Assembly: GCF_026619415.1 (NCBI RefSeq)
Contig: NZ_JAOVZR010000001.1
Coordinates: 1,054,001-1,118,000 of the forward strand
Length of the DNA: 64,000 bases
Reading direction: 5' to 3'
Source of the DNA: Hoeflea algicola
GTDB taxonomy: Bacteria > Pseudomonadota > Alphaproteobacteria > Rhizobiales > Rhizobiaceae
In this document: one piece after another, positions 17,822 to 26,124 of the stretch
Layout: each line of letters starts with the position of its first letter
Numbering within the stretch: position 1 is the stretch's first letter
Translations under genes and position numbers: made by a program
Notes under the pieces: model-generated
What the model saw: only the letters and a program-made list of their open reading frames with translations
Database searches by the model: none
Told to the model about the DNA's origin: nothing

Positions 17822-18207
17822 CGGCGCTTTCGGGGATGATCGCCGCGCCTGCCTGCACAGCCGGGCCGCACGCGGGCCCGACCTGCCCCGTATTTTTTGC
17901 CCCGCGCATAGCCCCGCTGGTGGTATTTTCGTGTTTGTCCTCGTTTTCCACAACACCAACTCACAAGATATGGTGGTCATTAATCGGGTACAAACTACCC
18001 CTTGACGCGTCCGCCCGAGTCGCTGCTTATAGGTCAAACGTTGCGGCGGCGGCGTGGCTGGAATGTTTCGAGGCCAGTCAAATCCTGTCATTTTCGGGTC
18101 CACAAGTCTGACTTCGTGCTGGTTTGCACGGCGGTCGGAGGGGTAAGTTTTTGTGTCCGGAATTGGTGTCGCTGAATGCGAATAGGGCTGGAAAAAACCT
18201 TCTGTTA
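17822..18207. other. Non-coding gap between the NUDIX gene and the nrdJ control region
   Basis: No gene seen. A 6-bp GC stem (CGGGCC at 17862-17867 with GGCCCG at 17875-17880) followed after 12 nt by TATTTTTT may end the NUDIX transcript, although the T-run is farther from the stem than in standard terminators. A loose NrdR-like sequence (CAAGATATGG) occurs near 17964-17973. Confidence 0.35.
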
Positions 18208-18254
18208 ATACTATATTTAGTGTTTGCAAGCAGCCTAACCACAAGATAGAGGAT
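18208..18254 (+). promoter_or_regulatory. Probable NrdR box pair in front of nrdJ
   Basis: Box 1 (18208-18223, ATACTATATTTAGTGT) agrees with the NrdR consensus acaCwAtATaTwGtgt at 14 of 16 positions. A weaker second box (18239-18254, CCACAAGATAGAGGAT, 11 of 16) has its centre exactly 31 bp downstream; NrdR box pairs in bacteria are typically about three helical turns apart. NrdR is the nucleotide-sensing repressor of ribonucleotide reductase genes. Consensus from memory; binding is inferred. Confidence 0.6.
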
Positions 18255-18356
18255 CCCTGTACGGGAACCACACCATGTGACCGAGTTGAGATGGGCTGCG
18301 CAATGACTACGCTGCCTACGGGGAAGATATTGTCGTGACGCAAGGAATGCGCTCGG
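18254..18356 (+). ncRNA. Candidate structured leader RNA of nrdJ (three-way junction)
   Basis: The transcript just upstream of nrdJ can fold into a compact form: a small hairpin TCCC/GGGA (18254-18266); P1 CCGAG(T) 18281-18286 with (G)CTCGG 18351-18356; inside it P2 18292-18300 with 18310-18318 (nine positions with one U-U mismatch, 9-nt loop) and P3 CGCA/TGCG 18339-18351 with loop AGGAA. The 3' strand of P1 lies about 15 nt before the ribosome binding site AGAGG. No cobalamin-box sequence is present, so it is not a standard B12 riboswitch. Fold drawn by hand, not computed. Confidence 0.4.
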
Positions 18357-18380
18357 CTGAGGCTATTAAAGAGGACTACA

Positions 18381-21300
18381 ATGCGCATCGACCGACGGTT
18401 CACCAAAGACGGCCAGTCCGCCTACGCAGAAATCGAATTCCGCAAGGCCACGAGCGAGATCAGGAATCCTGACGGCTCCATCGTCTTCCGTCTGGCCGAC
18501 ATTGATGTGCCGGTGCAGTTCAGCCAGGTTGCAGCCGACATTCTGGCACAGAAGTATTTCCGCAAGGCCGGTGTCCCGGCCCGCCTCAAGAAGGTAGAGG
18601 AAAATTCGGTGCCGTCCTGGCTGTGGCGCTCGGTCGCTGATGAAAAGGCCCTCGAAAAGCTTCCCGAAGACGAGCGCTACGGTTCCGAAACCGATGCCCG
18701 TCAGGTGTTTGACCGGCTCGCCGGCACCTGGACCTATTGGGGCTGGAAGGGCGGCTATTTCACCTCCGAGGATGACGCCTGCGCCTTCATGGACGAGCTT
18801 GCCTACATGCTCGCCACCCAGCGCGTTGCCCCCAACTCGCCACAGTGGTTCAATACCGGCCTGCATTGGGCTTACGGCATCGACGGTCCCGGCCAGGGCC
18901 ATTTCTATGTCGACCCGTTCACCGGCAAGCTGAAGAAGTCCGAATCCTCCTACGAGCACCCGCAGCCGCATGCCTGCTTCATCCAGTCGGTCGAGGACGA
19001 TCTCGTCAACGACAACGGCATCATGGATCTGTGGGTGCGTGAGGCACGGCTGTTCAAATACGGTTCCGGCACCGGCTCCAACTTCTCGCATCTGCGCGGC
19101 GAAGGCGAAAAGCTCTCGGGCGGCGGCAAGTCGTCAGGCCTGATGAGCTTCCTCAAGATCGGCGACCGCGCCGCAGGCGCCATCAAGTCGGGCGGCACCA
19201 CCCGCCGTGCAGCCAAGATGGTGGTGGTCGACATCGATCACCCCGATATCGAGGCCTACATCAACTGGAAGGTCAAGGAAGAGCAGAAGGTTGCAGCCCT
19301 CGTCACCGGTTCGAAGATCGTGGCCGTGCACCTCAAGGCGATCATGAAGGCCTGCCTCAACTGCGAGGCCGACAACGACGCCTGCTTCGACCCCAAGCAG
19401 AACCCGGCGCTGAAGCGTGAAATCAAGGCCGCCAAGAAGAACCAGGTGCCTGAAAACTACGTCAAGCGCGTCATCCAGTTTGCCAAGCAGGGCTACACCG
19501 ATATTGAATTCAAGACCTACGACACCGACTGGGATTCGGAAGCCTACCTCACGGTTTCAGGCCAGAACTCCAACAATTCGGTCTCGATCAAGGACGACTT
19601 CCTGCGCGCTGTCGAAACCGACGGCGAATGGCACCTGACCGCCCGCAAGGACGGCAAGATCATGAAGACGCTGAAGGCGCGCGACCTGTGGGAACAGATC
19701 GGCCATGCCGCCTGGGCCTCGGCTGATCCGGGCCTGCACTTCAACACCACCATGAACGACTGGCACACCTGCCCAGCGGAAGGCCCGATCCGCGCCTCCA
19801 ATCCGTGCTCGGAATACATGTTCCTCGACGACACCGCCTGCAACCTGGCCTCGCTCAACCTCTTGCAGTTCAAGGACGCCGACACCAAGCAGATCGATAT
19901 CGCCGATTACGAACACGCCGTCCGGCTCTGGACCATCGTGCTCGAGGTCTCGGTTATGATGGCCCAGTTCCCCTCGCGCCAGATTGCCGAGCAGTCCTAC
20001 AAGTACCGCACCCTGGGTCTGGGCTTTGCCAATATCGGCGGCTTGCTGATGACCACCGGCATTCCCTATGATTCCAAGGAAGGTCGCGCCATCTGCGGTG
20101 CCCTGTCGGCGATCATGACCGGCGTTTCCTACGCCACATCGGCTGAAATGGCCGGCGAGATCGGCCCCTTCGCCGGTTTCAAGGAAAACAAGAAGAACAT
20201 GCTGCGGGTGATCCGCAACCACCGCCGCGCCGCCCATGGCGAAACCGGCGGCTATGAGGACCTGTCGGTCGATCCGGTGGCGCTGATCCATCAGGACTGC
20301 CCCGATCCGGACCTGATCGCCCACGCAACGTCTGCCTGGGACAAGGCGCTGGAGCTCGGTGAAAAACACGGCTACCGCAATGCTCAGGTTTCGGTCGTCG
20401 CGCCAACCGGCACCATCGGCCTAGTGATGGATTGCGACACCACCGGCATCGAGCCTGATTTCGCGCTGGTCAAGTTCAAGAAGTTGGCCGGTGGCGGTTA
20501 CTTCAAGATCATCAACAACGCCGTGCCCGAAGCGCTGCGCACATTGGGCTATTCCGAAGCCCAGTTGGCCGAGATCGAGGCCTATGCGGTCGGTCACGGC
20601 AACATCAATCAGGCGCCGGCCATCAATCCCGGCTCGCTGAAAGCCAAGGGTTTCACCGACGAGAAGATCGAAGCCATCAACGGCGCCACCAAGGCCGCCT
20701 TCGACATCAAGTTCGTGTTCAACAAGTGGACGCTGGGCGAAGACTTCTGCAAGGATGTGCTCGGCCTCACCGACGAGCAGATGAACGACTTTTCCTTCGA
20801 CATGCTGTCGGCCATCGGGTTCGCCAAGAAGGACATCGAAGCCGCCAACATCCATGTTTGCGGGGCGATGACGCTGGAAGGTGCACCGCACCTCAAGGAA
20901 GAGCACTATCCGGTGTTTGATTGCGCCAATCCTTGCGGCAAGGTCGGCAAGCGCTATCTGTCGGTCGACAGCCATATCCGCATGATGGCTGCCGCCCAGC
21001 CGTTCATCTCGGGCGCGATCTCGAAAACCATCAACATGGCCAATGACGCCACCGTCGATGATTGCAAGAACGCCTACATGCTCTCCTGGAAGCTGGCGCT
21101 GAAGGCCAACGCGCTCTACCGCGATGGCTCGAAGCTCAGCCAGCCGCTCAATTCCTCGCTGATCGAGGATGATGAGGACGAGGGCGACGCAATCGAAGCA
21201 CTGGCTGCCCAACCACAAGCAGCCCAGGCTGTCACGGTCACAGAAAAGATCGTCGAACGGGTGGTCGAAAAACTGGTGCACGATCGCGAAAGAATGCCCA

Positions 21301-22190
21301 ACCGGCGCAAGGGCTACACCCAGAAGGCAGTGATCGGCGGCCACAAGGTCTATGTCCACACCGGCGAATATCACGACGGCCGGCTGGGCGAGATCTTCAT
21401 CGACATGCACAAGGAAGGCGCTGCCTTCCGGGCGATGATGAACAATTTCGCCATCGCCATCTCGATCGGCCTGCAATATGGCGTGCCGCTGGAGGAATAT
21501 GTCGAGGCCTTCACCTTCACCCGGTTTGAACCCGCCGGCATGGTTCAGGGCAATGACGCCATCAAGAACGCCACCTCGATCCTCGACTATGTGTTCCGGG
21601 AACTGGCCGTCTCCTATCTCGGCCGCAACGATCTGGCCCATGTCGACATGTCGGACTTCTCCAACACCACGATGGGCAAGGGGATTTCCGAGGGCAAGGC
21701 GAGCCCGTTCTCCAAGGGACTGACCCGTGGCGCCTCGCTCAAGGTCGTTACCGGCCATGGCATTGGCGCAAACTCCGAGCCCAAGGGCCAGGCCGCCAAC
21801 GCCCCCTCCTCCGGCGCCTCGGTGATCACCGGATCGTTCGCCTCCAAGAGTTCTGGCTCGGCCAAGGGATCGGCCAATCTGGCGGTCAAGTCCCAGCCCG
21901 AGGAGATCGAGACCGACGGCGCCATCGCCTTCAGGCGCGATTATGAAGAGCGTGCCGAGGAACTGGCCGCCGAAATCGCGCTGGTCGAAAACGAGGCGGA
22001 AGAGCTGTTCTCCGACATCGCCGAATCCGAGGCCCGCGACGCCAAGGCCAAGGCCGCCGCCCGCCGCGCCCGGTCCCTCGCCCAGGGCTACACCGGCAAC
22101 ATGTGCACCGAATGCCAGAACTTCACCATGGTGCGCAACGGCACCTGCGAGAAGTGCGACACCTGCGGGGCAACGAGCGGGTGCAGCTAG
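18381..22190 (+). CDS. nrdJ: Adenosylcobalamin-dependent ribonucleoside-diphosphate reductase
   Basis: A 1269-residue class II ribonucleotide reductase of the long NrdJ type. SPQWFNTG lies near 154-161; the active-site triad N-x-C-x-E is in [12 protein letters not shown] (N474, C476, E478); VAPTGTIG follows near 675-682. The C-terminus has paired CxxC motifs (MCTECQ, then CEKCDTCG) that act as the redox-active or metal-binding tail. It makes deoxyribonucleotides with B12 and needs no oxygen, and is the usual sole or main reductase of Hyphomicrobiales. AAAGAGG precedes the ATG at 18381. Probable NrdR boxes and a foldable leader lie upstream. Confidence 0.97.
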   Translation: MRIDRRFTKDGQSAYAEIEFRKATSEIRNPDGSIVFRLADIDVPVQFSQVAADILAQKYFRKAGVPARLKKVEENSVPSWLWRSVADEKALEKLPEDERYGSETDARQVFDRLAGTWTYWGWKGGYFTSEDDACAFMDELAYMLATQRVAPNSPQWFNTGLHWAYGIDGPGQGHFYVDPFTGKLKKSESSYEHPQPHACFIQSVEDDLVNDNGIMDLWVREARLFKYGSGTGSNFSHLRGEGEKLSGGGKSSGLMSFLKIGDRAAGAIKSGGTTRRAAKMVVVDIDHPDIEAYINWKVKEEQKVAALVTGSKIVAVHLKAIMKACLNCEADNDACFDPKQNPALKREIKAAKKNQVPENYVKRVIQFAKQGYTDIEFKTYDTDWDSEAYLTVSGQNSNNSVSIKDDFLRAVETDGEWHLTARKDGKIMKTLKARDLWEQIGHAAWASADPGLHFNTTMNDWHTCPAEGPIRASNPCSEYMFLDDTACNLASLNLLQFKDADTKQIDIADYEHAVRLWTIVLEVSVMMAQFPSRQIAEQSYKYRTLGLGFANIGGLLMTTGIPYDSKEGRAICGALSAIMTGVSYATSAEMAGEIGPFAGFKENKKNMLRVIRNHRRAAHGETGGYEDLSVDPVALIHQDCPDPDLIAHATSAWDKALELGEKHGYRNAQVSVVAPTGTIGLVMDCDTTGIEPDFALVKFKKLAGGGYFKIINNAVPEALRTLGYSEAQLAEIEAYAVGHGNINQAPAINPGSLKAKGFTDEKIEAINGATKAAFDIKFVFNKWTLGEDFCKDVLGLTDEQMNDFSFDMLSAIGFAKKDIEAANIHVCGAMTLEGAPHLKEEHYPVFDCANPCGKVGKRYLSVDSHIRMMAAAQPFISGAISKTINMANDATVDDCKNAYMLSWKLALKANALYRDGSKLSQPLNSSLIEDDEDEGDAIEALAAQPQAAQAVTVTEKIVERVVEKLVHDRERMPNRRKGYTQKAVIGGHKVYVHTGEYHDGRLGEIFIDMHKEGAAFRAMMNNFAIAISIGLQYGVPLEEYVEAFTFTRFEPAGMVQGNDAIKNATSILDYVFRELAVSYLGRNDLAHVDMSDFSNTTMGKGISEGKASPFSKGLTRGASLKVVTGHGIGANSEPKGQAANAPSSGASVITGSFASKSSGSAKGSANLAVKSQPEEIETDGAIAFRRDYEERAEELAAEIALVENEAEELFSDIAESEARDAKAKAAARRARSLAQGYTGNMCTECQNFTMVRNGTCEKCDTCGATSGCS

Positions 22191-22220
22191 ATAGCCAAAT
22201 TAGGGCCAAAAACAAATTTT

Positions 22221-22247
22221 ATAGGGCCGCGCACTGCGCGGCCCTAT
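22221..22247 (+). terminator. Strong hairpin after nrdJ
   Basis: A perfect 12-bp stem (ATAGGGCCGCGC with GCGCGGCCCTAT) closed by a 3-nt loop, 30 nt after the nrdJ stop. There is no T-run after it on either strand, so it may act as a 3'-end stabiliser or rho-assisted terminator, and may insulate the accessory gene that follows. Confidence 0.6.
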
Positions 22248-22299
22248 TGCGTAGTGGAAACGAAGATGTTCTGAAATCAACGAATTCGGACGATATGAG

Positions 22300-23043
22300 A
22301 TGACGATACGAACAGCAGAGGAAGCTCTACAGCGGTACAAAGAGAAAATGGGAGATGAGTTGGGCTCCACTTTTCATTTGTGCTTACAGGAATTGTATTG
22401 GGTATCAAGCACATGGGATATCCACGAGACTTTGTTCCATGATTCGAACACAGTTGAACTCATCAATAGTGCCAATGGTGGCGTGTCCTTTGCAATCCAA
22501 ACCGTGTTTTTTGAATATGTCCAACTGGGCGTTTGCCGCTTAACGGACCCGGCTACGCAGAGGAAATCCAAAAACCTCACAGTCCGAGCATTACCGGATT
22601 TGGTCATCGAAGATTTAAAACTTGAGATCGATCAGCTTGTCTCAGAATCTCTCAAAGCGACGGAGGCTGCGCGGGACTGGCGAAACAGAAAAATTAGTCA
22701 CAGCGATTTTCACCTCAAGGCGTCTCAAGCGAAGCCATTGAAGTCCACGAGCAGGATTGCAACAACCGAAGCTATTGCGCGAATTCATCGTGTTCTTCAA
22801 CCGATTGCCTTGCACTACTGTGAGACGAATTTGATTTTGCCTGAGCTCGGTGACAATAATGCCATGAGCTTTTTGCTCCATCTGTTCGCTGGCCAACAGA
22901 AAAAAGAGGCCGATTTAGAAGCGGTAAAAAGCAGGGATTATAAAACTCTTGAGAACAGATTCCCGGATTGGCTAAAAAGGCATGGCTCCATGGGAACTCG
23001 ATACGATTTGGATCGCATATTGAAGGTTCCGCGAGAACATTGA
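22300..23043 (+). CDS. HEPN-motif protein of unknown function (possibly AbiU2-like)
   Basis: A 247-residue protein whose codon use and base composition are visibly AT-richer than the genes around it, indicating transfer. I do not recognise it firmly. Residues 126-136 (DWRNRKISHSD) contain RN-x4-H (R128, N129, H134), the catalytic pattern of HEPN-domain RNases, in a mainly alpha-helical context; the overall look recalls AbiU2-type HEPN proteins. HEPN proteins are frequent toxins and phage-defence effectors. No antitoxin or nucleotidyltransferase partner gene is adjacent, so it would have to act alone or be regulated otherwise. It sits between the nrdJ terminator hairpin and the repeat array. 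Confidence 0.6.
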   Translation: MTIRTAEEALQRYKEKMGDELGSTFHLCLQELYWVSSTWDIHETLFHDSNTVELINSANGGVSFAIQTVFFEYVQLGVCRLTDPATQRKSKNLTVRALPDLVIEDLKLEIDQLVSESLKATEAARDWRNRKISHSDFHLKASQAKPLKSTSRIATTEAIARIHRVLQPIALHYCETNLILPELGDNNAMSFLLHLFAGQQKKEADLEAVKSRDYKTLENRFPDWLKRHGSMGTRYDLDRILKVPREH

Positions 23044-23051
23044 ACGCGCGC

Positions 23052-23221
23052 CCTCACCTGAAATTTCTAGGACTTATCCCGCGGCTAAGATGCTGATTGC
23101 TTCCTCTCCCAAATTGGGAAGAGGAGAAGACGGAAAACGCGGCACGCTCCCTCTCCCTTGGTGGGAGAGGACACAAAATCGCGGCCTTAGCGCAGCTAAG
23201 TCGCAGATTTTGTTGGTGAGG
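23052..23221. repeat. 170-bp interspersed repeat, left copy
   Basis: Begins near CCTCACCTGAAATTT and ends at TTGGTGAGGGGG. It contains the hairpins CTCTCCC/GGGAGAG (around 23150-23170) and CTTAGC/GCTAAG (around 23186-23201). A clearly related direct copy lies at 24611-24790 with substitutions and small indels throughout. The two bracket the palindrome/GIY-YIG array. Confidence 0.8.
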
Positions 23222-23249
23222 GGGTCACGCAACACTCGCCTCCATCATA

Positions 23250-23308
23250 CCGGACTTGATCCGGGATCCAGCCACCGCGCGTTGGTGCGGTCAGAGACGA
23301 TTCGTCCA
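23250..23308. repeat. Palindromic repeat of the CCGGACTTGATCCGG type
   Basis: Contains CCGGACTTGATCCGG followed by CCAGCCACCGCGC and a GTGCGG arm that can pair. The same combination recurs at 40781-40838 with substitutions, so it belongs to a dispersed family. It lies just left of the first palindrome doublet. Confidence 0.7.
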
Positions 23309-23320
23309 CACCCCCACATT

Positions 23321-23458
23321 ACGGAATGGATCCTCGGCTCGAAGGCCGAGGATGACGACGGGGAAAGTGAACCAGGACGATAGTCAGATGCTGCCGAGAC
23401 AGACGATTCCCCCGGACTTCGTCATCCTAGGGCTCCGACCCTAGGATCCATTCCGTGA
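23321..23458. repeat. REPIN-like inverted palindrome doublet 1
   Basis: Left hairpin 23330-23353 (ATCCTCGGC, 6-nt loop, GCCGAGGAT) and right hairpin 23424-23447 (ATCCTAGGG, 6-nt loop, CCCTAGGAT), 70 nt apart and in inverted orientation: the outer flanks are CGGAATGG on the left and CCATTCCG on the right. Stem sequences differ between the two hairpins by paired changes that keep the pairing. Confidence 0.85.
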
Positions 23459-23510
23459 TCCCACAGCACGGCAAGACCCATCGCAGGGCAAGGGTCCGAT
23501 TACATTGGCC

Positions 23511-23600
23511 CATCACCACCCGGTGCCGCTAAACAATTCAAACCAATCCGGATTGGACTTCTCTACGAGATTAACCGTCCGTTGTTACGGCCAGCGCTTG
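23511..23600 (-). pseudogene. GIY-YIG nuclease gene remnant 1 (3' end only)
   Basis: About 90 bp align with 24173-24262, the last 29 or so codons of the intact GIY-YIG gene, at roughly 80 percent identity by eye (for example the shared stretch AAACAATTCAAACCA). Homology stops at CCAGCGCTTG, where the intact gene continues with its catalytic middle part but the remnant continues into unrelated sequence. The catalytic N-terminus is missing, so it cannot encode a nuclease. Confidence 0.75.
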
Positions 23601-23660
23601 CCCCACCTCTGACACTAGAACGCGGCATACAGGCAGCTCAGTTTCTCACGCAACAGCACG

Positions 23661-23790
23661 GGATGGATCCTCGGCTCGGAGGCCGAGGATGACGACGGGG
23701 AGAATGCCAGGACGATAGTCATATGGTGCCGAGACGATTCCCCCGGACTTCGTCATCCTAGGGCTCCGACCCAGGGATCCATTCCGTGAT
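23661..23790. repeat. REPIN-like inverted palindrome doublet 2
   Basis: Left hairpin 23667-23690 (perfect 9-bp stem) and right hairpin 23755-23778 (ATCCTAGGG with CCCAGGGAT, one mismatch and one wobble), spacer 64 nt, same inverted arrangement and outer flanks as doublet 1. Confidence 0.85.
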
Positions 23791-23841
23791 CCCGCAGCAC
23801 GGCAAGACCCATCGCAGGGCAAGGGTCCGATTACATTGGCC

Positions 23842-23931
23842 CATTACCACCCGGTGCCGCGAAACAATTCAAACCGATCCGGATTGGACTTCTCTATGAG
23901 ATTGTCCGTCCGTTGTTACGGCCAGCGCTCG
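23842..23931 (-). pseudogene. GIY-YIG nuclease gene remnant 2 (3' end only)
   Basis: A second copy of the same truncated 3' segment, 331 bp after the first, ending at the same breakpoint (CCAGCGCTCG). It is closer to remnant 1 than to the intact gene, so the truncated form was duplicated after truncation. Confidence 0.75.
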
Positions 23932-23991
23932 CCCCACCTCTCACACTAGAACGCGGCATACAGGCAGCTCAATTTCTCACGCAACAGCACG

Positions 23992-24122
23992 GGATGGATC
24001 CTCGGCTGGGAGGCCGAGGATGACGACGGGGAGAATGAGCCAGGACGACGGTCAGATGGTGCCAAGACGATTCCCCCACACTTCGTCATCCTAGGGCCCC
24101 GACCCTAGGATCCATTCCGTGA
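23992..24122. repeat. REPIN-like inverted palindrome doublet 3
   Basis: Left hairpin 23998-24021 and right hairpin 24088-24111, both with perfect 9-bp stems; spacer 66 nt. Its right end lies about 60 bp beyond the stop codon of the intact GIY-YIG gene. Confidence 0.85.
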
Positions 24123-24175
24123 TCCCGCAGCACGGCAAGCCCCATCGTCGGACACAGCGTTAATCGCACTGGTCA

Positions 24176-24463
24176 TCACCAACCGGTACCGCGAAACAAT
24201 TCAAACCAGTCCGGATTGGTCTTTTCGATCAGTTCGATCTTCCACTGCCGCGGCCAGCGCTTGAGCGATTTCTCACGCTGGATGGCATCGCGGATATCGA
24301 AATGCTCCTCATACCAGACCAGTCGCCGCACGCCGTAACGGTTGGTGAAGCGCGATCCGGTTCCAGCCACATGTTCAGGCACGCGACGGCCCAGATCATT
24401 GGTCACGCCGATATAAATGGTCCCGCCCTTCCGGCTGGCGAGCATGTAGACATACCCCGCCAT
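24176..24463 (-). CDS. Single-domain GIY-YIG endonuclease (intact copy)
   Basis: A 95-residue protein consisting only of a GIY-YIG nuclease fold. GYVYMLASRKGGTIYIGVTN (3-22) holds the name motif; R26/R27 and H31 (LGRRVPEH) and E64 (QREKSLKRW) are the expected catalytic and metal-binding residues. Family length is 90-100, so it is complete. Cellular function of this stand-alone group is unknown. The ATG at 24463 was chosen over an upstream TTG because the domain begins there; no strong ribosome binding site is seen. It is flanked by palindromes on both sides and preceded in the array by two truncated copies of itself. Confidence 0.88.
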   Translation of the reverse strand: MAGYVYMLASRKGGTIYIGVTNDLGRRVPEHVAGTGSRFTNRYGVRRLVWYEEHFDIRDAIQREKSLKRWPRQWKIELIEKTNPDWFELFRGTGW

Positions 24464-24492
24464 CGGCAAAAGATACCGCAAGTTGCAACATC

Positions 24493-24540
24493 ACGGAATG
24501 GATCCTCGGCTCGGTGGCCGAGGATGACGACGGAGAGTGT
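24493..24540. repeat. Single palindrome upstream of the GIY-YIG gene
   Basis: Hairpin 24502-24525 (ATCCTCGGC, 6-nt loop, GCCGAGGAT) with the left-type flank ACGGAATGG. Homology with the doublets continues about 30 bp past the hairpin and then ends, so the right half of a doublet is missing. It lies about 30 bp upstream of the nuclease start codon. Confidence 0.85.
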
Positions 24541-24610
24541 GAACCCGGACGACGGCGGGGACTGAGAACGGCGACGGAGCGGTGGAAGCCGGACAAGGAC
24601 GGCGCAATCG

Positions 24611-24790
24611 CCTCACGTGCAATTCCCAGCACTTAGCCTGCGGCTAAGGCGCTGAAATTGCTTCCTCTCCCACAATGGGGAGAGCCAAATTTGGCAAACA
24701 CGCGGCACCCTACCTCTCCCTTGGTAGGAGAGGATACAAAAAAACCGCGACCTTAGCGTAGCTAAGTCGCAGATATTGTTGGTGAGGGGT
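24611..24790. repeat. 170-bp interspersed repeat, right copy
   Basis: Direct copy of 23052-23221 with substitutions: the same order of CTCTCCC hairpins, CTTAGC/GCTAAG hairpin (CCTTAGCGTAGCTAAGTCGC) and TTGGTGAGGGG end. The 364 bp between the GIY-YIG start and the next gene hold this copy, the single palindrome and no gene. Confidence 0.8.
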
Positions 24791-24827
24791 GGGATCGGCC
24801 GGGGTGAACCCGGCCCAAGCCTCGGTA

Positions 24828-25202
24828 TTACCTGGCCTTGCGGGCCGCATAACGGCGGTCGCGCTTCTCCTTCATGGCGGCCATATCGGCAACCGCGCGT
24901 TCGGCGCGCGCCTTTTCTTCTTCCTCGCGGGCCAGACGTTCGGCATGTTCAGCCGCGTAGGCCGCTTCCGCATCAGCTGCTTCCTGCGCTGCCTTGCGTG
25001 CTTCTTCTTCGAGCTTCAGCCGCGCGCGTTCGGCGTGGCGAATTTCGCGCGCCTTTGCCACCGCTTCGCGCTCGGCGCGCCTGGCGACAACCTCCGGGTC
25101 ATCAGCCTTCGGCGCTGCCTTCATTTTTTCCAGCAGTTTCTTTTTGGCCTCCATGGCATCCTGGCGGCGGTCGGTGAAGGTCGTACGTACTTGGTTTTTC
25201 AA
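24828..25202 (-). CDS. DUF6481-like charged coiled-coil protein
   Basis: A 124-residue, Ala/Glu/Arg-rich, probably fully helical protein. FTDRRQDAMEAKKKLLEKMK near the start matches the small DUF6481 family of alphaproteobacteria as I recall it; function is unknown. I chose the TTG at 25202 because AAGGA lies 9 nt upstream and conserved sequence starts just after it; there is no ATG nearby in frame, and the longer frame to 25313 has unrelated sequence. Ends RRYAARKAR. Confidence 0.7.
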   Translation of the reverse strand: MKNQVRTTFTDRRQDAMEAKKKLLEKMKAAPKADDPEVVARRAEREAVAKAREIRHAERARLKLEEEARKAAQEAADAEAAYAAEHAERLAREEEEKARAERAVADMAAMKEKRDRRYAARKAR

Positions 25203-25419
25203 ACGAAATTCGTCCTTGGTTGGAAATGAAGCCGATATGGCAAAGGCGCCCAAACAAGGCGCTCTCAATGTATTTGGTGTTCCAACCGCGCTTGTACACC
25301 CATTTGGGGCCATTTTAACAGGAACATTTTGCAGCGCACCGCCTTCTCTGGCTCCAGCATTGGCTTGACGGAACCATTTCTCAACCCGTTGTTGTCACCA
25401 TGGCGCAAGGAGAGGCGCG

Positions 25420-26004
25420 ATGGGCAAGGTTTACCGGTTCAAGCCAAGACGACGATTCGCCAGTGGCCAGTTTGCGCTCGCCGGCGCCGACCGCCCCGCC
25501 CGCAAACATTCCAAAACCCACCCGCAGTCCCTGCCACGACGCTCCGCTCCATTTTTGCTGGCCGGCTTGCTGCTGGCGCTCATCAGTTACAACCTGCTCC
25601 AGCCGTCGCTCGCCTTGCCGTCGCTCGGAAGCGTCAGGGACGCGGCGCAATTTCATCACTCTTTTTCCGTTTGCAGCGGCAGCGCCCGGATAAACTGCGT
25701 CATCGACGGCGACACGATCTACCTTGACGGCGAGAAAATCAGGATCGCCGATATCAACACGCCGGAAATCTCCCGCCCCGCCTGTCATCGCGAACGCACA
25801 TTGGCAAACCAGGCCCAGATCCGGCTGGTGGAATTGCTCAATGCCGGCCCGGCGGAATTACGGCGAACCGAAACCCGTGACCGCGATGTCTACGGCCGCA
25901 AGCTCAGAAGCATCTACCGCAACGGCCGCTCGCTCGGAGATACGCTGATTGACGAGGGTCTGGCGCATCGTTGGCGCGGCTACAAACAGTCCTGGTGCAA
26001 CTAG
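25420..26004 (+). CDS. Membrane-anchored thermonuclease-family protein
   Basis: A 194-residue protein with a basic N-terminus, one hydrophobic segment at about 44-60 (PFLLAGLLLALISYNLL) and a C-terminal staphylococcal-nuclease-like domain: CVIDGDTIYLDGEKIRIADI, NTPE, then RDVYGRKL. The domain binds Ca and cleaves nucleic acids in its family; here it would face the periplasm. AGGAGAGG precedes the ATG at 25420. Three Cys residues (SVCSGSARINC, PACHRER) may be oxidised outside the cytoplasm. Confidence 0.87.
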   Translation: MGKVYRFKPRRRFASGQFALAGADRPARKHSKTHPQSLPRRSAPFLLAGLLLALISYNLLQPSLALPSLGSVRDAAQFHHSFSVCSGSARINCVIDGDTIYLDGEKIRIADINTPEISRPACHRERTLANQAQIRLVELLNAGPAELRRTETRDRDVYGRKLRSIYRNGRSLGDTLIDEGLAHRWRGYKQSWCN

Positions 26005-26124
26005 GCGCCAGGCGTCCGCGCAAATTCGGCCAAATATAATTCTCCACGCCGCCGCGCACCCATCCAATTTCCCGGTTAGACTTCTGCCGATATGGAAAAC
26101 CGAATCTCTGAGCCCGGAGTGAAA

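Larger units (their letters stand above)
23321..24270. repeat. Tandem array of about 331-337-bp units (palindrome doublet plus GIY-YIG 3' segment)
   Basis: Equivalent points GGATGGATCCTCGGCT recur at 23324, 23661 and 23992, giving periods of 337 and 331 bp. Each unit has a left palindrome, a 64-70-nt spacer, a right inverted palindrome, then sequence matching the last part of the GIY-YIG gene and its downstream flank. The third unit runs into the intact gene. The copies are about 90 percent alike by eye between units 1 and 2. Confidence 0.85.

Noticed and set aside
17822..18380. Cobalamin riboswitch in front of the B12-dependent reductase
   Set aside because: I found no B12-box-like sequence (GCCACTG type) and the foldable part is too short for the class.
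20421..21758. 445-codon minus-strand frame inside nrdJ
   Set aside because: Antisense shadow of nrdJ with no recognisable domain.
23321..24270. Regularly spaced repeats that might be a CRISPR array
   Set aside because: The unit is 331-337 bp and includes gene remnants; the short palindromes are inverted pairs with repeated, not unique, spacers, and no cas genes are near.
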